In this document: one piece after another, positions 17,745 to 25,906 of the stretch
Layout: every line of letters starts with the position of its first letter
Position numbering within the stretch: the first letter of the stretch is position 1
Assembly: GCA_910574935.1 (NCBI GenBank)
Contig: CAJTCU010000006.1
Location: 62,001-126,000, forward strand
Length of the DNA stretch: 64,000 nucleotides
Direction: 5' to 3'
Source: Oscillospiraceae bacterium
GTDB lineage: Bacteria; Bacillota; Clostridia; Oscillospirales; Acutalibacteraceae
Made by a program: the position numbers and the translations under genes
The notes under the pieces: generated by a model
Databases searched by the model: none
The model's input: only the letters and a program-made list of their open reading frames with translations
Told to the model about the DNA's origin: nothing

Positions 17745-18110
17745 ATGAAACATTCCGTCAAGATAAAATACGCCCTCACCGGGGGATTAGCCGGTCTGGC
17801 CAACGGCCTTTTTGGCGCGGGCGGGGGGCTTTTTCTGGTGCCGCTGCTGGCCGGGTGGGCCCGGCTGCCCCAGCGCAAGGCTTTTGCCACCTCGGTGGCC
17901 GTTATTCTGCCCCTGTCCCTGGTCTCGGCAGCCATTTATTTTTTTAAAGGCAGCTTGGACCTTAACGCCGTCTGGCCCTTTTTGGCCGGGGGATTCTTAG
18001 GGGGCCTGGTCTCCGGGCGGGTGTTCCGGCGGGTGCCGGTAAAATGGCTGCATAGGGCCTTTGGGCTGCTAATCCTCTACGGAGGCGTAAGGGCGGTGTT
18101 GAACCTATGA
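17745..18110 (+). CDS. Half-size TauE/SafE permease, first subunit
   Basis: A 121-aa membrane protein with about four hydrophobic segments, corresponding to one half of a sulfite exporter TauE/SafE (DUF81) permease. The motif GLANGLFGAGGGLFLVPLL (15-33) is the family signature of each half, as is RKAFATSVAVILPLS. The usual family member is ~250 aa with two such halves; here each half is its own gene. The stop overlaps the ATG of the next gene by 4 nt, strongly suggesting that the two make one heterodimeric transporter. AGGGAGG precedes the start. The substrate could be sulfite, sulfonate or another organic anion. Confidence 0.85.
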   Translation: MKHSVKIKYALTGGLAGLANGLFGAGGGLFLVPLLAGWARLPQRKAFATSVAVILPLSLVSAAIYFFKGSLDLNAVWPFLAGGFLGGLVSGRVFRRVPVKWLHRAFGLLILYGGVRAVLNL

Positions 18111-18466
18111 GCTGGTTTTTTGGCATGCTCGTGGGCTTTTCCACTGGGGTGATCTCCGGTTTTGGGGTGGGGGGCGGCACCCTGCTGGTCCTCTGGCTAA
18201 CCCTGGTGGAACACATGGACCAGCTGCGGGCCGGGGGCGTGAACCTGGTGTATTTTGCCGCCTGTGGACTTCCGGCCCTTTTGGGACACATAAAAAACGG
18301 CCTGGTAGAGGGCCAGGCCGTTCTATGGTGTGTGCTTTTGGGCATACCCGCCTGCTTGGCAGGTTCCCTAGCTGCGGCAGGGATGGATGTGGGGCTGCTG
18401 CGGCGGGGCTTTGGGGTCTTGCTTTTGGTTGTGGGGGTGAAGGAGCTGTTCTATTCTGACCGCTGA
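18107..18466 (+). CDS. Half-size TauE/SafE permease, second subunit
   Basis: A 119-aa partner of the previous gene, beginning in its stop codon. It has the second-half version of the signature, GVISGFGVGGGTLLVLWL, and four hydrophobic segments. A charged loop (GHIKNGLVEGQ) matches the position of the loop between helices in DUF81 proteins. The two half-proteins are similar but not near-identical, as expected for the two halves of an internally duplicated permease. The gene converges with the DUF308 gene at 18502. Confidence 0.85.
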   Translation: MSWFFGMLVGFSTGVISGFGVGGGTLLVLWLTLVEHMDQLRAGGVNLVYFAACGLPALLGHIKNGLVEGQAVLWCVLLGIPACLAGSLAAAGMDVGLLRRGFGVLLLVVGVKELFYSDR

Positions 18467-18501
18467 CTAGGGCTTGTTTGAAGCATCGAAAACGGCGTTT
18501 T

Positions 18502-19035
18502 TTATTTTGCTTTATAGATTCGGTCCGCTGCCACTGTATTGGCCAGGGTGTACACGCCGTCGAATACAAAACTCACGCCAATAAATACCACCAGGTGGCT
18601 CATCAGCGAGAAGGGCCGCAGAACCATTACCAGCCCCAGCAGGGAAAGAACCAGTGCCGCCGTCAGCGAAATCCACCATTTCTCAAAGCCCAGGGCCTTC
18701 ATGTCCAGGGCTTTTTTGATGGAGGAAACCCCGTCCACCAGAATATAGACCCCCAGCGTCACCGGAATGACCGAGGCCAAAAACTGCGGACTCACCATCA
18801 GGAACACCCCCAACAGGGCCAGGATCATCCCTAAAAACAGGTCAAACCGGCTCTGGTAGCCGCCTCCCGCCTTCCAGTAGGAGTACAGCCGCACCGCCCC
18901 ATAGCACAGGGTCACCCCGCCAATTACAATGCTGGCCCACTGAAGGGCCGAGCCGGGAAAAAGGATGAGCACCACCCCCAGGGCCGTGTACAAAACAGAT
19001 GTAAGCACCAAACTGTTTCGAATACTTTTCAACAT
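18502..19035 (-). CDS. HdeD family (DUF308) membrane protein
   Basis: A 177-aa protein with six hydrophobic segments (TSVLYTALGVVLILFP, ASIVIGGVTLCYGAVRLY, LGMILALLGVFLMVSP and so on), matching the HdeD/DUF308 family first linked to acid resistance in E. coli. The start at 19035 (MLKSIRNSL) uses a GGAG that sits on the stop codon of the GNAT gene; an in-frame ATG at 19059 would overlap that gene. It is the last gene of the minus-strand operon preceded by the T-box leader. Its function here is unknown. Confidence 0.8.
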   Translation of the reverse strand: MLKSIRNSLVLTSVLYTALGVVLILFPGSALQWASIVIGGVTLCYGAVRLYSYWKAGGGYQSRFDLFLGMILALLGVFLMVSPQFLASVIPVTLGVYILVDGVSSIKKALDMKALGFEKWWISLTAALVLSLLGLVMVLRPFSLMSHLVVFIGVSFVFDGVYTLANTVAADRIYKAK

Positions 19036-19048
19036 CGCGGTCACTCTC

Positions 19049-19606
19049 CTAACATCCAATCTTTCGAATCATAATATATTCGTTGCACAGGCTGCCGTCC
19101 TTTAGACGGAAAGCGTCGGGCCGCACGCCCACAATGCGAAAGCCCATTTTTTCATACAGAGCCCGCGCCCGAAAGTTTCCCTCTAAAAATTCCAGCTCCA
19201 GCTGGGTGAGGCCTTGCCAGCTTTCCGCAATGCGGATGAGCTCCTGGAACATCGCTGTACCAATGCCCTGACCCCAGAATTCCTTTAAGAGGGCAATGCC
19301 CACATTGGCCCGGTGGCGTATCTTGGCCATATTGCTTCTGCTCACCTCGCAGTTTCCCGCGATTCTGCCCTCCACCTGGCAGACCAGCGTGGCCGCGTTC
19401 TCTGCGGCGTTCATGTTCTCTATCCACTTGGCCTCATTCTCCGGGGTGTATTTTTTGCAGTCCTCCGGACCGCGCAAGATGAATTCCGACTCTTCAGCGG
19501 ACTTTACCAGATAGTCCAGCAGGCCGGGCACATCCTCCTGCCGGGGGCTGCGCAGTAAGGCTTTCCGGCCGTCCTTCAGCAGAAACGGCGTCTCGTTTGT
19601 AAGCAT
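19049..19606 (-). CDS. GNAT family N-acetyltransferase
   Basis: A 185-aa GNAT, with an acetyl-CoA-binding region at WGQGIGTAMFQELIRIAE (the Q/RxxGxG/A loop) and a C-terminal LEFLEGNFRARALYEKMGF, the usual beta6/alpha4 signature. The start shares one base with the stop of the upstream acyl-CoA synthetase gene (TAATG), so translation is likely coupled. The substrate is unknown. Tight coupling to a CoA-forming enzyme suggests that both act in one process, perhaps acylation with a product of the synthetase or a regulatory acetylation of it; this is inference. Confidence 0.88.
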   Translation of the reverse strand: MLTNETPFLLKDGRKALLRSPRQEDVPGLLDYLVKSAEESEFILRGPEDCKKYTPENEAKWIENMNAAENAATLVCQVEGRIAGNCEVSRSNMAKIRHRANVGIALLKEFWGQGIGTAMFQELIRIAESWQGLTQLELEFLEGNFRARALYEKMGFRIVGVRPDAFRLKDGSLCNEYIMIRKIGC

Positions 19607-21918
19607 TATTTTTCCTCCTCCCGCAGCTGCACCCGCCTGATCTTGCCGCTGATGGTCTTGGGCAGTTCCTCCCGGAACTCCACGATGCGGGGGTACTTAT
19701 AGGGAGCTGTGTGCTTCTTTACATAGGTCTGTATCTCTTTCTTCAGCTGGTCGGTGCCCTCTGTGCCCCGGGTCAGCACAATGGTGGCCTTGACCACCTG
19801 GCCCCGCACCGGGTCCGGCACGGCGGTAACGGCGCATTCCAGCACATAGGGCAGCTCCATGATCACGCTTTCGATCTCGAAGGGCCCAATGCGGTAACCA
19901 GAGGACTTGATCACATCGTCCGTGCGGCCCACGTACCAGAAGAAGCCGTCCTCGTCCCGCCAGGCCGTATCGCCAGTGTGGTACATGCCGTCATACCAGG
20001 ACTCCCTGGTTTGCTTCTCATCCTGGTAGTAGCCCATAAACAGGCCGCAGGGCGCGCCCTTATCGGTACGTATCACAATCTCTCCTGTCTCGCCCACCGG
20101 GGCGCTGCTGCCGTCGGGCAGCACAATATCCACATCATACAGGGGGCTGGGCACACCCATAGAGCCCGTTTTGGGGATGGCGCCCACCGGGTTATAAATC
20201 ACACAGGTGGTCTCTGTTTGACCAAAGCCCTCCATCAGCATAAGGCCCGTGGCCCGCTTCCACTGCTGGTAGACCTCTGGGTTCAGGGCCTCGCCGGCCG
20301 TGGTGGAGTACTCGATTCCAGAAAGGTCATATTTCGAGAGGTCCTCCTTGATAAAGAACCGGTACATGGTGGGCGGCGCACAGAAGGTGGTGATATGGTA
20401 CTTAGCGAACATAGGCAGAATGTCGTGGGCGTCGAACTTGTCAAAATCATAGGTAAACAGCGCCGCCTCGCACATCCACTGGCCGTAGTACTTACCCCAC
20501 ATAGCCTTGCCCCAGCCCGTGTCAGAAATGGTAAAGTGCAGGCCGTCTGGGTTCACATTGTGCCAGTACCGGGCGGTGATATAGTGGCCAAGGGCATACT
20601 TATAGCTGTGCATAGCAATTTTCGGATAACCTGTGGTACCGGAGGTGAAGTACATTAGCATCAGGTCGCTGCCACAGGGAGAGTCTGGCTTTCGGTCATA
20701 CACATCCGGGAAAAGGGCCATCTCCTTGTCAAAGTCATGCCAGTCGGTCAGCCCCCGCTCGGGCCGGTTCTCTCCAACCAGAATCTTCACCTGCACCCCA
20801 GGGCAGTTTTGGGCTGCCCGGTGGGCCTCGTCGGCGGTTTGGTCGTCGCTGGTACACAAAATAGCCTTTACCCCCGCGGCTTTAAAGCGGTAGTCAAAGT
20901 CGTGCTCCATCAAAAGATGGGTGGCCGGGATAATCACCGCGCCCATTTTGTGCAGGGCCGTGATCACAAACCAGAACTGGTAGTGGCGCTTGAGCACCAC
21001 CAGCACCTTGTCTCCCCGCTGAATGCCCAGGCTCTCCAGGTAGTTGGCGGTTTTGTTGGACATGCGGCGGATGTCGCCAAAGGTAAAGCGGCGCTCTACC
21101 TTGTGCTTATCCACATGGAGCATCGCCAGGCGTTCTGGCTCCCGGCGGGCAATTTCGTCCACAATATCGAAGCCAAAGTTAAAGTTCTCTTCGTTTTTAA
21201 ACTGAATCTCTTTTAAGATGCCGTTCTCGTCCAGAGTGGTCTCGATAAAGGGATCGGCCACGCTCTCCCGGTTCTGCCGGGCCAGCTTGCGCTGGATGAG
21301 GGTCTGAAACCGGTCTGGCTGGTGGGGCAGGTCCTCCGTACCCTTCATCACCATGGCGTACAACTGGCAGTCGGCTCCGCCGGTGGCGATCATCCCGTGG
21401 GGGGTGCCGGAGTTGTAGTAGATGGAGTCGCCCTCGTTGAGGGTTTCGATGTGGCTGCCGATCTGCATCTTCATGGAGCCCTTTACCACAATATCGAACT
21501 CCTGGCCCGTGTGGGCGGCCAGCTTAATGGCCACGTGCTGCTCGGCCTCGGAATAGGGCATGGTAACAAAAAACGGCTCCGCGGTCTTATCTTTAAACAG
21601 GGGGGCCAGGTTCAAATATTTGAAACCGTGGCGGCGGGCAATGGGCAGGCCGTCCCCGTGGCGCACAATGGTGTAGCTGGACAACGTGGGGCTGACGCCG
21701 CGGATCAGGTCCGTGGGGTCCACGCCAAAGCGCTTGGCGCACTTGTAGATAAAGGTAAAGCTAAAGTCCTGCTCGCCCAGTTCGCAATGCTGGTATTCCT
21801 CTTTTGTAACGCCCGTGCACTTGGCCATCTCCTCTTCCGAAAGGCCGGTAATCTCCCGCATAGTGCGGATGCGCTGGGCCACCTCGGCCAGCTGGGTTTT
21901 TAGGTCTGTTTTTTCCAT
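19606..21918 (-). CDS. XRE-cupin-AMP-binding fusion: acyl-CoA synthetase with built-in regulator domains
   Basis: A 770-aa three-part protein. Residues ~10-70 are an XRE-type HTH (RIRTMREITGLSEEEMAKCT, then TFIYKCAKRFGVDPTDL). Residues ~115-192 are a cupin_2 barrel (HTGQEFDIVVKGSMKMQIG, GDSIYYNSGTPHGM). Residues ~235-770 are an ANL-superfamily acyl-CoA synthetase with YFTSGTTGYPK (423-433), GFGQTE, YHTGD and the catalytic K759 in ISGKIRR. The enzyme part is closest in look to medium/branched-chain acyl-CoA synthetases (ACSM/MACS; GWGKAMWGKYYGQW). XRE plus cupin is normally a stand-alone repressor such as PuuR, so the protein may both form acyl-CoA and bind DNA. It starts after AAGGGGG, 46 bp downstream of the unknown gene. 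An imperfect palindrome around GTTAAC at the junction is a candidate self-operator. Confidence 0.88.
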   Translation of the reverse strand: MEKTDLKTQLAEVAQRIRTMREITGLSEEEMAKCTGVTKEEYQHCELGEQDFSFTFIYKCAKRFGVDPTDLIRGVSPTLSSYTIVRHGDGLPIARRHGFKYLNLAPLFKDKTAEPFFVTMPYSEAEQHVAIKLAAHTGQEFDIVVKGSMKMQIGSHIETLNEGDSIYYNSGTPHGMIATGGADCQLYAMVMKGTEDLPHQPDRFQTLIQRKLARQNRESVADPFIETTLDENGILKEIQFKNEENFNFGFDIVDEIARREPERLAMLHVDKHKVERRFTFGDIRRMSNKTANYLESLGIQRGDKVLVVLKRHYQFWFVITALHKMGAVIIPATHLLMEHDFDYRFKAAGVKAILCTSDDQTADEAHRAAQNCPGVQVKILVGENRPERGLTDWHDFDKEMALFPDVYDRKPDSPCGSDLMLMYFTSGTTGYPKIAMHSYKYALGHYITARYWHNVNPDGLHFTISDTGWGKAMWGKYYGQWMCEAALFTYDFDKFDAHDILPMFAKYHITTFCAPPTMYRFFIKEDLSKYDLSGIEYSTTAGEALNPEVYQQWKRATGLMLMEGFGQTETTCVIYNPVGAIPKTGSMGVPSPLYDVDIVLPDGSSAPVGETGEIVIRTDKGAPCGLFMGYYQDEKQTRESWYDGMYHTGDTAWRDEDGFFWYVGRTDDVIKSSGYRIGPFEIESVIMELPYVLECAVTAVPDPVRGQVVKATIVLTRGTEGTDQLKKEIQTYVKKHTAPYKYPRIVEFREELPKTISGKIRRVQLREEEK

Positions 21919-21964
21919 TGGGTCGTCCCCCTTTGATAAGAGTAGTATATCGAAATTTTACCAG

Positions 21965-22771
21965 TTAACACGTTATGTCAAAACAAATTCTGCCGTCTTT
22001 TTCTCGGATATAGGGCTTGCGCTCTTTGATATAGGCGTACTGGGGGTAGCGGGCGGCACTGTTCCGCAGCAGATACATCAGCGTGGGGTGTACCGCCACG
22101 TCATGGTTGCTGTGCATCACCATCCCCTTGTGCTCCAGCCACTTCAGCATTTCCGGCAGGTGCGGGTCCGTATAAGGCTTTGCCAGAGAAAAGGACAACT
22201 CGCTAAGGCAGAGCCAGTAGTACCAGAGGCAAAACCAGGGGCGCTTTTTCTCTCCATAGTGCTGGTTGAAGTTGTCCAGCCTACTCTGTATCCAGGCCTC
22301 CTCTTCCGGGGCGGCCGCCGCCAGGAACCGCAGGACCACCAGCGAAGCGTCGAAGCACTCCCCCACCCCGTCGTCCTGATAGCCAAAGCAGGTGGTGCGC
22401 AGCCGCGCCAGGGTCTGCTGCCGCATAGCCTCCACCTCCGGCAGCTCTGGCCCCAGCAGGCACAGCAGCCGCAGGATCTCCAGCTCATATAGGTTGCTGG
22501 CAAACAGCTGGGTCTTTGGGGTCTGGTTCATCAGGGTCTTGTACTTTTCACCCTGGTTGTAGGCTGGAATAAAGCATTCTGGGTACATCCTGCGGCCTTC
22601 CCGGTCTCGGTTCCCCGGGCAGCGGACCCCACGGTAAAACCGTTCCGCCTCCTCTGGGGTACTTCGCGCGGCCAGCAGCTGGCCAAGGATCTGGTCTTTC
22701 TGTTTTTCGGTCAGCGTTCCATCCCGCAATAGGAAGTGGTTGGTTTTTAACGTCAGTTCGTACGCTTTCAT
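21965..22771 (-). CDS. Unknown 268-aa protein directly behind a T-box leader
   Basis: I do not recognise this protein. The start at 22771 (MKAYELTLK) follows AAGGAGG and is the first good start after the T-box terminator. The chain is mostly alpha-helical, rich in Trp, Tyr and Cys, with no signal peptide or TM helix. Helical stretches such as LYELEILRLLCLLGPE, CFDASLVVLRFLAAAAPEEE and RPWFCLWYYWLCLSELSFSLA suggest an alpha/alpha-toroid like prenyltransferase or terpene-cyclase folds, but without their catalytic DxDD or zinc motifs. Possible ligand residues are C51, C66, C128, C139 and D140. It is the first gene of a likely operon with the acyl-CoA synthetase fusion, GNAT and DUF308 genes, and should share their control by the leader. 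Confidence 0.75.
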   Translation of the reverse strand: MKAYELTLKTNHFLLRDGTLTEKQKDQILGQLLAARSTPEEAERFYRGVRCPGNRDREGRRMYPECFIPAYNQGEKYKTLMNQTPKTQLFASNLYELEILRLLCLLGPELPEVEAMRQQTLARLRTTCFGYQDDGVGECFDASLVVLRFLAAAAPEEEAWIQSRLDNFNQHYGEKKRPWFCLWYYWLCLSELSFSLAKPYTDPHLPEMLKWLEHKGMVMHSNHDVAVHPTLMYLLRNSAARYPQYAYIKERKPYIREKDGRICFDITC

Positions 22772-22795
22772 GGACTTTCCTCCTTCGCGACCCAT

Positions 22796-23150
22796 AAAAA
22801 AACCGTCTCACAGGGATTTCTCCCCATGAGACGGAATTGCTCCGCGGTACCACTCATCTTGCAAAAGCAAAACGCCCCTATGGCGCTAGCCTCTGCCTCC
22901 TCTGCGGACTCTAACAAGCCCTTTGCCCTAACGCGGCTTTACGGAGGACATCTACTTCCCAAAAAACTCCACACAGCTCTTGTTAAGCTCCCGGTTGCTG
23001 GCGCGTCTCGGGTTTCGGGTCCCCGGCTCAGAAGGGATGGACATTTTCGGCCGTACCCCATTGGCTTGCAGCAACCGCCAACTCTCTGAAAGGGTCGCAA
23101 CCATGTCTTCTTCGTCATTGCCTTTACTTATACAATTACATCTTACTTAA
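22796..23150 (-). promoter_or_regulatory. T-box riboswitch leader, probably tRNA-Ile responsive
   Basis: Reading the minus strand: a stem I with K-turn bases (AATGACGAAG with CTTCTGAGCC), an AGAGAG motif, and an apical hairpin TTGGC-GGTTGCTGCAA-GCCAA. Then comes a long middle region and the T-box GAGTGGTACCGCGG (22842-22855). Last is a terminator stem (CCGTCTCA/TGAGACGG, 22803-22834) with seven Ts. The triplet AUC (23036-23038) sits just above the K-turn helix in CAUCCCUUC, matching the ileS leader (CAUCCCUCC) in this window. The T-box UGGU pairs with ACCA tRNA ends and so disfavours serine (its tRNA here has discriminator G). Uncharged tRNA-Ile would thus allow read-through into the 21965-22771 gene. 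The T-box identity is solid; the specifier is a structural inference. Confidence 0.88.
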
Positions 23151-23155
23151 AGAGT

Positions 23156-23183
23156 ATTATACACCCAAGTCCCAAAAAGTCAA
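23156..23183 (-). promoter_or_regulatory. Promoter of the T-box operon
   Basis: Minus strand TTGACT (23178-23183), 16-bp spacer, consensus TATAAT (23156-23161). Transcription would begin near 23149, just before the T-box stem I. Between this promoter and the kbl stop (23281) I see no gene and no clear kbl terminator. Confidence 0.8.
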
Positions 23184-23280
23184 TAGTTTCCAGAAAATTT
23201 TTCCTTATACAGCGTTCTGTTTCCTCTATAAGAATGTCCTGCTGGCAGAGCGCAATATCTGTTTTTAAGCAAGCGCCAGG

Positions 23281-24468
23281 TTAAATGCCCATTTCTTCTT
23301 TCACTGCCTTAAAGCATTCCACCGCGAAATCCAGGTCCTCCCGGCTGTGCCCCGCAGAAACCTGGGTGCGAATACGCGCCCGGCCCTTTGGCACCACGGG
23401 ATAGCTGAAGCCCACCACATACACACCTTTTTCCAGCATTCGAACCGCAAACTCTGCCGCCACTTTGGCGTCGTACAGCATTACTGCCACAATGGGGTGG
23501 CTGCCCTCCAGCACGTCAAAGCCCAAACGGCTTAGCTTCTCCCGGAAGTAGGCAGTATTCTCGTGCACCCGGTCCCGCAGCTCCGTAGAGGCTGTCAGCA
23601 GCTCCAGGGTCTTTAGACTGGCGGCGCATACAGCAGGAGCCAAGGTATTAGAGAACAGATACGGACGGCTGCGCTGGCGCAGAAGCTCTACAATTTCCTG
23701 GCGGGCCGCGGTATAGCCGCCGCTGGCCCCGCCCAGGGCCTTGCCAAAGGTGCCTGTAATAATATCCACCCGGCCCTGTACCCCGCAGAACTCCGGCGTG
23801 CCCCGGCCTGTGTCCCCCATAAAGCCCACGGCGTGGCTGTCGTCTACCATCACTAGAGCGTCAAACTCGTCTGCCAGGTCGCAGATCCCTTTTAGATTGG
23901 CAATGTAGCCATCCATAGAGAACACGCCGTCTGTGGCAATGAGCTTCACCTGGCAGCCCGCCTCTTCGGCAGCCTCCAGCTGGGCCCGCAGGTCCTCCAT
24001 ATTGTTGTTTTTATAGCGAAAGCGCTTGGCTTTGCACAGACGCACCCCATCAATAATAGAGGCATGGTTCAGCTCGTCAGAGATAATGGCGTCCTCGGGC
24101 CCCAGCAGGGTCTCAAATAGGCCTCCGTTGGCGTCAAAGCAGGAGGAGTACAGAATCACGTCATCTGTGCCCAAGAACTCCGAGAGCTTTTGCTCCAGCT
24201 GTTTGTGAACGCTTTGGGTGCCGCAGATAAACCGCACCGACGAGAGACCAAAGCCCCATTGATCGTAGCTCTCTTTGGCCGCGGCAATCAACTCCGGATT
24301 ATTGGCAAGGCCCAGGTAGTTGTTGGCGCACATATTCACCACCCGGCTGGCCTCTGTGGTGTCAATCCGGGACCGCTGGGGGGTGGTGATGACCCGTTCC
24401 CCCTTCCAGGTGCCTGCCTCACGGATCGCTTCTAGCTCATTTTTATACTTCTCTAAAGCTTTTTTCAT
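23281..24468 (-). CDS. kbl: 2-amino-3-ketobutyrate coenzyme A ligase (glycine C-acetyltransferase)
   Basis: A 395-aa fold-type I PLP enzyme of the alpha-oxoamine synthase family. The start at 24468 (MKKALEKYK) follows GGGAGG. Motifs include [13 protein letters not shown], the [15 protein letters not shown] segment (PLP contacts) and the PLP lysine in [15 protein letters not shown]. It cleaves 2-amino-3-ketobutyrate with CoA to glycine and acetyl-CoA, the second step of threonine degradation. The first enzyme, threonine dehydrogenase, is encoded immediately upstream, which supports Kbl over the related BioF or HemA. A terminator-like hairpin between the two genes suggests partly independent transcription. 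Confidence 0.95.
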   Translation of the reverse strand: MKKALEKYKNELEAIREAGTWKGERVITTPQRSRIDTTEASRVVNMCANNYLGLANNPELIAAAKESYDQWGFGLSSVRFICGTQSVHKQLEQKLSEFLGTDDVILYSSCFDANGGLFETLLGPEDAIISDELNHASIIDGVRLCKAKRFRYKNNNMEDLRAQLEAAEEAGCQVKLIATDGVFSMDGYIANLKGICDLADEFDALVMVDDSHAVGFMGDTGRGTPEFCGVQGRVDIITGTFGKALGGASGGYTAARQEIVELLRQRSRPYLFSNTLAPAVCAASLKTLELLTASTELRDRVHENTAYFREKLSRLGFDVLEGSHPIVAVMLYDAKVAAEFAVRMLEKGVYVVGFSYPVVPKGRARIRTQVSAGHSREDLDFAVECFKAVKEEMGI

Positions 24469-24675
24469 AAAATGACCTCCCAAATAAAAACACAAGCCTT
24501 GCCAAATACATACCAGACTATACGCCGCAGCGCAAAGTTCAATAAACCGTTTCGACCGCCTTTCAAGACCGCAAGACGTGAAAGCGGGGGCCGCAAGCGG
24601 CAGACAAGCCCCAGCCCTTCACAAATCTTTCCCGTAAAGAAGAAACCGCTTGTAAAGAGCGGGTCCCGCCTGCGG

Positions 24676-24706
24676 AAAAGGGGTGCTTACAAGAAAAAAG
24701 CACCCC
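24676..24706 (-). terminator. Terminator between tdh and kbl
   Basis: Minus-strand GGGGTGCT/AGCACCCC stem (24699-24706 with 24680-24687) followed by TTTT. It lies 57 bp after the tdh stop and about 208 bp before kbl. The remaining 24469-24675 interval holds no gene; a TATAGT -10-like hexamer lies ~55 bp upstream of kbl. Confidence 0.75.
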
Positions 24707-24762
24707 TCCCGTTCCTCTTTCCTGCCGTCCCGGCTTAAAGACACAAACGCAAAATGAAACGC

Positions 24763-25800
24763 TCACTCAGTCCAGTCCAAAATCACCTTCCCAGACTTTC
24801 CGCTATTCATGGCGGCAAATCCCTGCTCAAACTGGGTGTAGTGGAACCGGTGGGTGATTACCGGCGTCAGATCCAGGCCGCCCTGCACCATGTAGCTCAT
24901 CTGGTGCCAGTTATCCATCTTCCGACCGTAAATCCCCTGTAAAGTAAGCCCTTTGCCAATAATACCGTTCATGTTCATAGGCACGGGTTCGTTGGAAATT
25001 CCCAAAAGGCTAATCTTGCCGCCGTTTCGCATCACAGAGATCATCTGGGTCAAGGCCGCGCCGTTTCCGCTCATCTCCAGACCAATGTCAAAGCCCTCTA
25101 CCAGGCCCTGCTTGCTCATCACACTGGGCAGGTCCTCGGTCTTTACGTTCACCGCCGCGTCCGCGCCCATCTTCCGGGCCAGATCCAGCCGGTACTCGTT
25201 TACATCGGTAATCACCACCCGGCGGGCCCCGGCGTACTTGCAAACCCCGGCGGCAATGATTCCAATGGGCCCCGCGCCGGTAATCAGTACATCCTCTCCC
25301 ACCAAGTCCCACATCAGGGCTGTATGGGTGGCATTGCCAAAAGCGTCGAAGAACGCTACCACCTCTTCGGGCAGGCTCCCGTCAATGATAATTACATTAC
25401 TCTGGGGAATGCATACATACTGGGCGAAAGCGCCGTCCCGGTCCACGCCCACCCCCTGGGTGTCTTTGCACCACTGGATGTTGCCGGTATGGCAGTTCCG
25501 GCAGCGGCCGCAGGTAATATGTCCCTCGCCGCTAACCCGCTGGCCTACGTGCAGGCCCTCTACCCCCGCGCCCAGCTGGGCCACCTCGCCCACATACTCG
25601 TGGCCGATGACCATGGGGGGCCGGATGTGCTCCCGGGCCCAAGGGTCCCAGTTGTAAATGTGGACATCCGTGCCGCAGATAGCGGTTTTGTGCACTTTAA
25701 TCAGGACCTGCCCTGGCCCTGGCAGGGGCACCGGTACCTGGCGAAGCTCCAGTCCTGGGCCCGCAGCGGGCTTTACCAGGGCGTCCATCATTTGAGACAT
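24763..25800 (-). CDS. tdh: L-threonine 3-dehydrogenase
   Basis: A 345-aa zinc-dependent medium-chain dehydrogenase that oxidises threonine to 2-amino-3-ketobutyrate with NAD. The catalytic zinc site shows C42 (ICGTDVHIYNWD) and H67/E68 (GHEYVGEV). The structural zinc loop has C97, C100, C103 and C111. The Rossmann motif is GAGPIGIIAAGV. The sequence CGTDVHIYNWDPWA is highly characteristic of Tdh. AGGAGGAGG precedes the start. Together with kbl it forms the threonine-to-glycine pathway, giving acetyl-CoA and glycine. Confidence 0.96.
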   Translation of the reverse strand: MSQMMDALVKPAAGPGLELRQVPVPLPGPGQVLIKVHKTAICGTDVHIYNWDPWAREHIRPPMVIGHEYVGEVAQLGAGVEGLHVGQRVSGEGHITCGRCRNCHTGNIQWCKDTQGVGVDRDGAFAQYVCIPQSNVIIIDGSLPEEVVAFFDAFGNATHTALMWDLVGEDVLITGAGPIGIIAAGVCKYAGARRVVITDVNEYRLDLARKMGADAAVNVKTEDLPSVMSKQGLVEGFDIGLEMSGNGAALTQMISVMRNGGKISLLGISNEPVPMNMNGIIGKGLTLQGIYGRKMDNWHQMSYMVQGGLDLTPVITHRFHYTQFEQGFAAMNSGKSGKVILDWTE

Positions 25801-25906
25801 AGGTAGACCTCCTCCTGTTTTTAAGCATCCTTTGCCTTAAGCATCTGTTTTGGGGGCCACGAAAGCCGGTATTTGCGGGTATAACGAAAGACCGCTTCCC
25901 GCTTTT

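Noticed and set aside
16721-17947. Plus-strand open frame opposite the PBP gene
   Set aside because: The opposite strand encodes an intact PBP with all three active-site motifs; this frame has no RBS or recognisable fold.
23036-23041. Serine (UCC) as specifier of the T-box leader at 22796-23150
   Set aside because: UCC overlaps the site and is followed by A, but tRNA-Ser has discriminator G and would need UGGC in the T-box. The leader has UGGU, and alignment with the ileS leader favours AUC.
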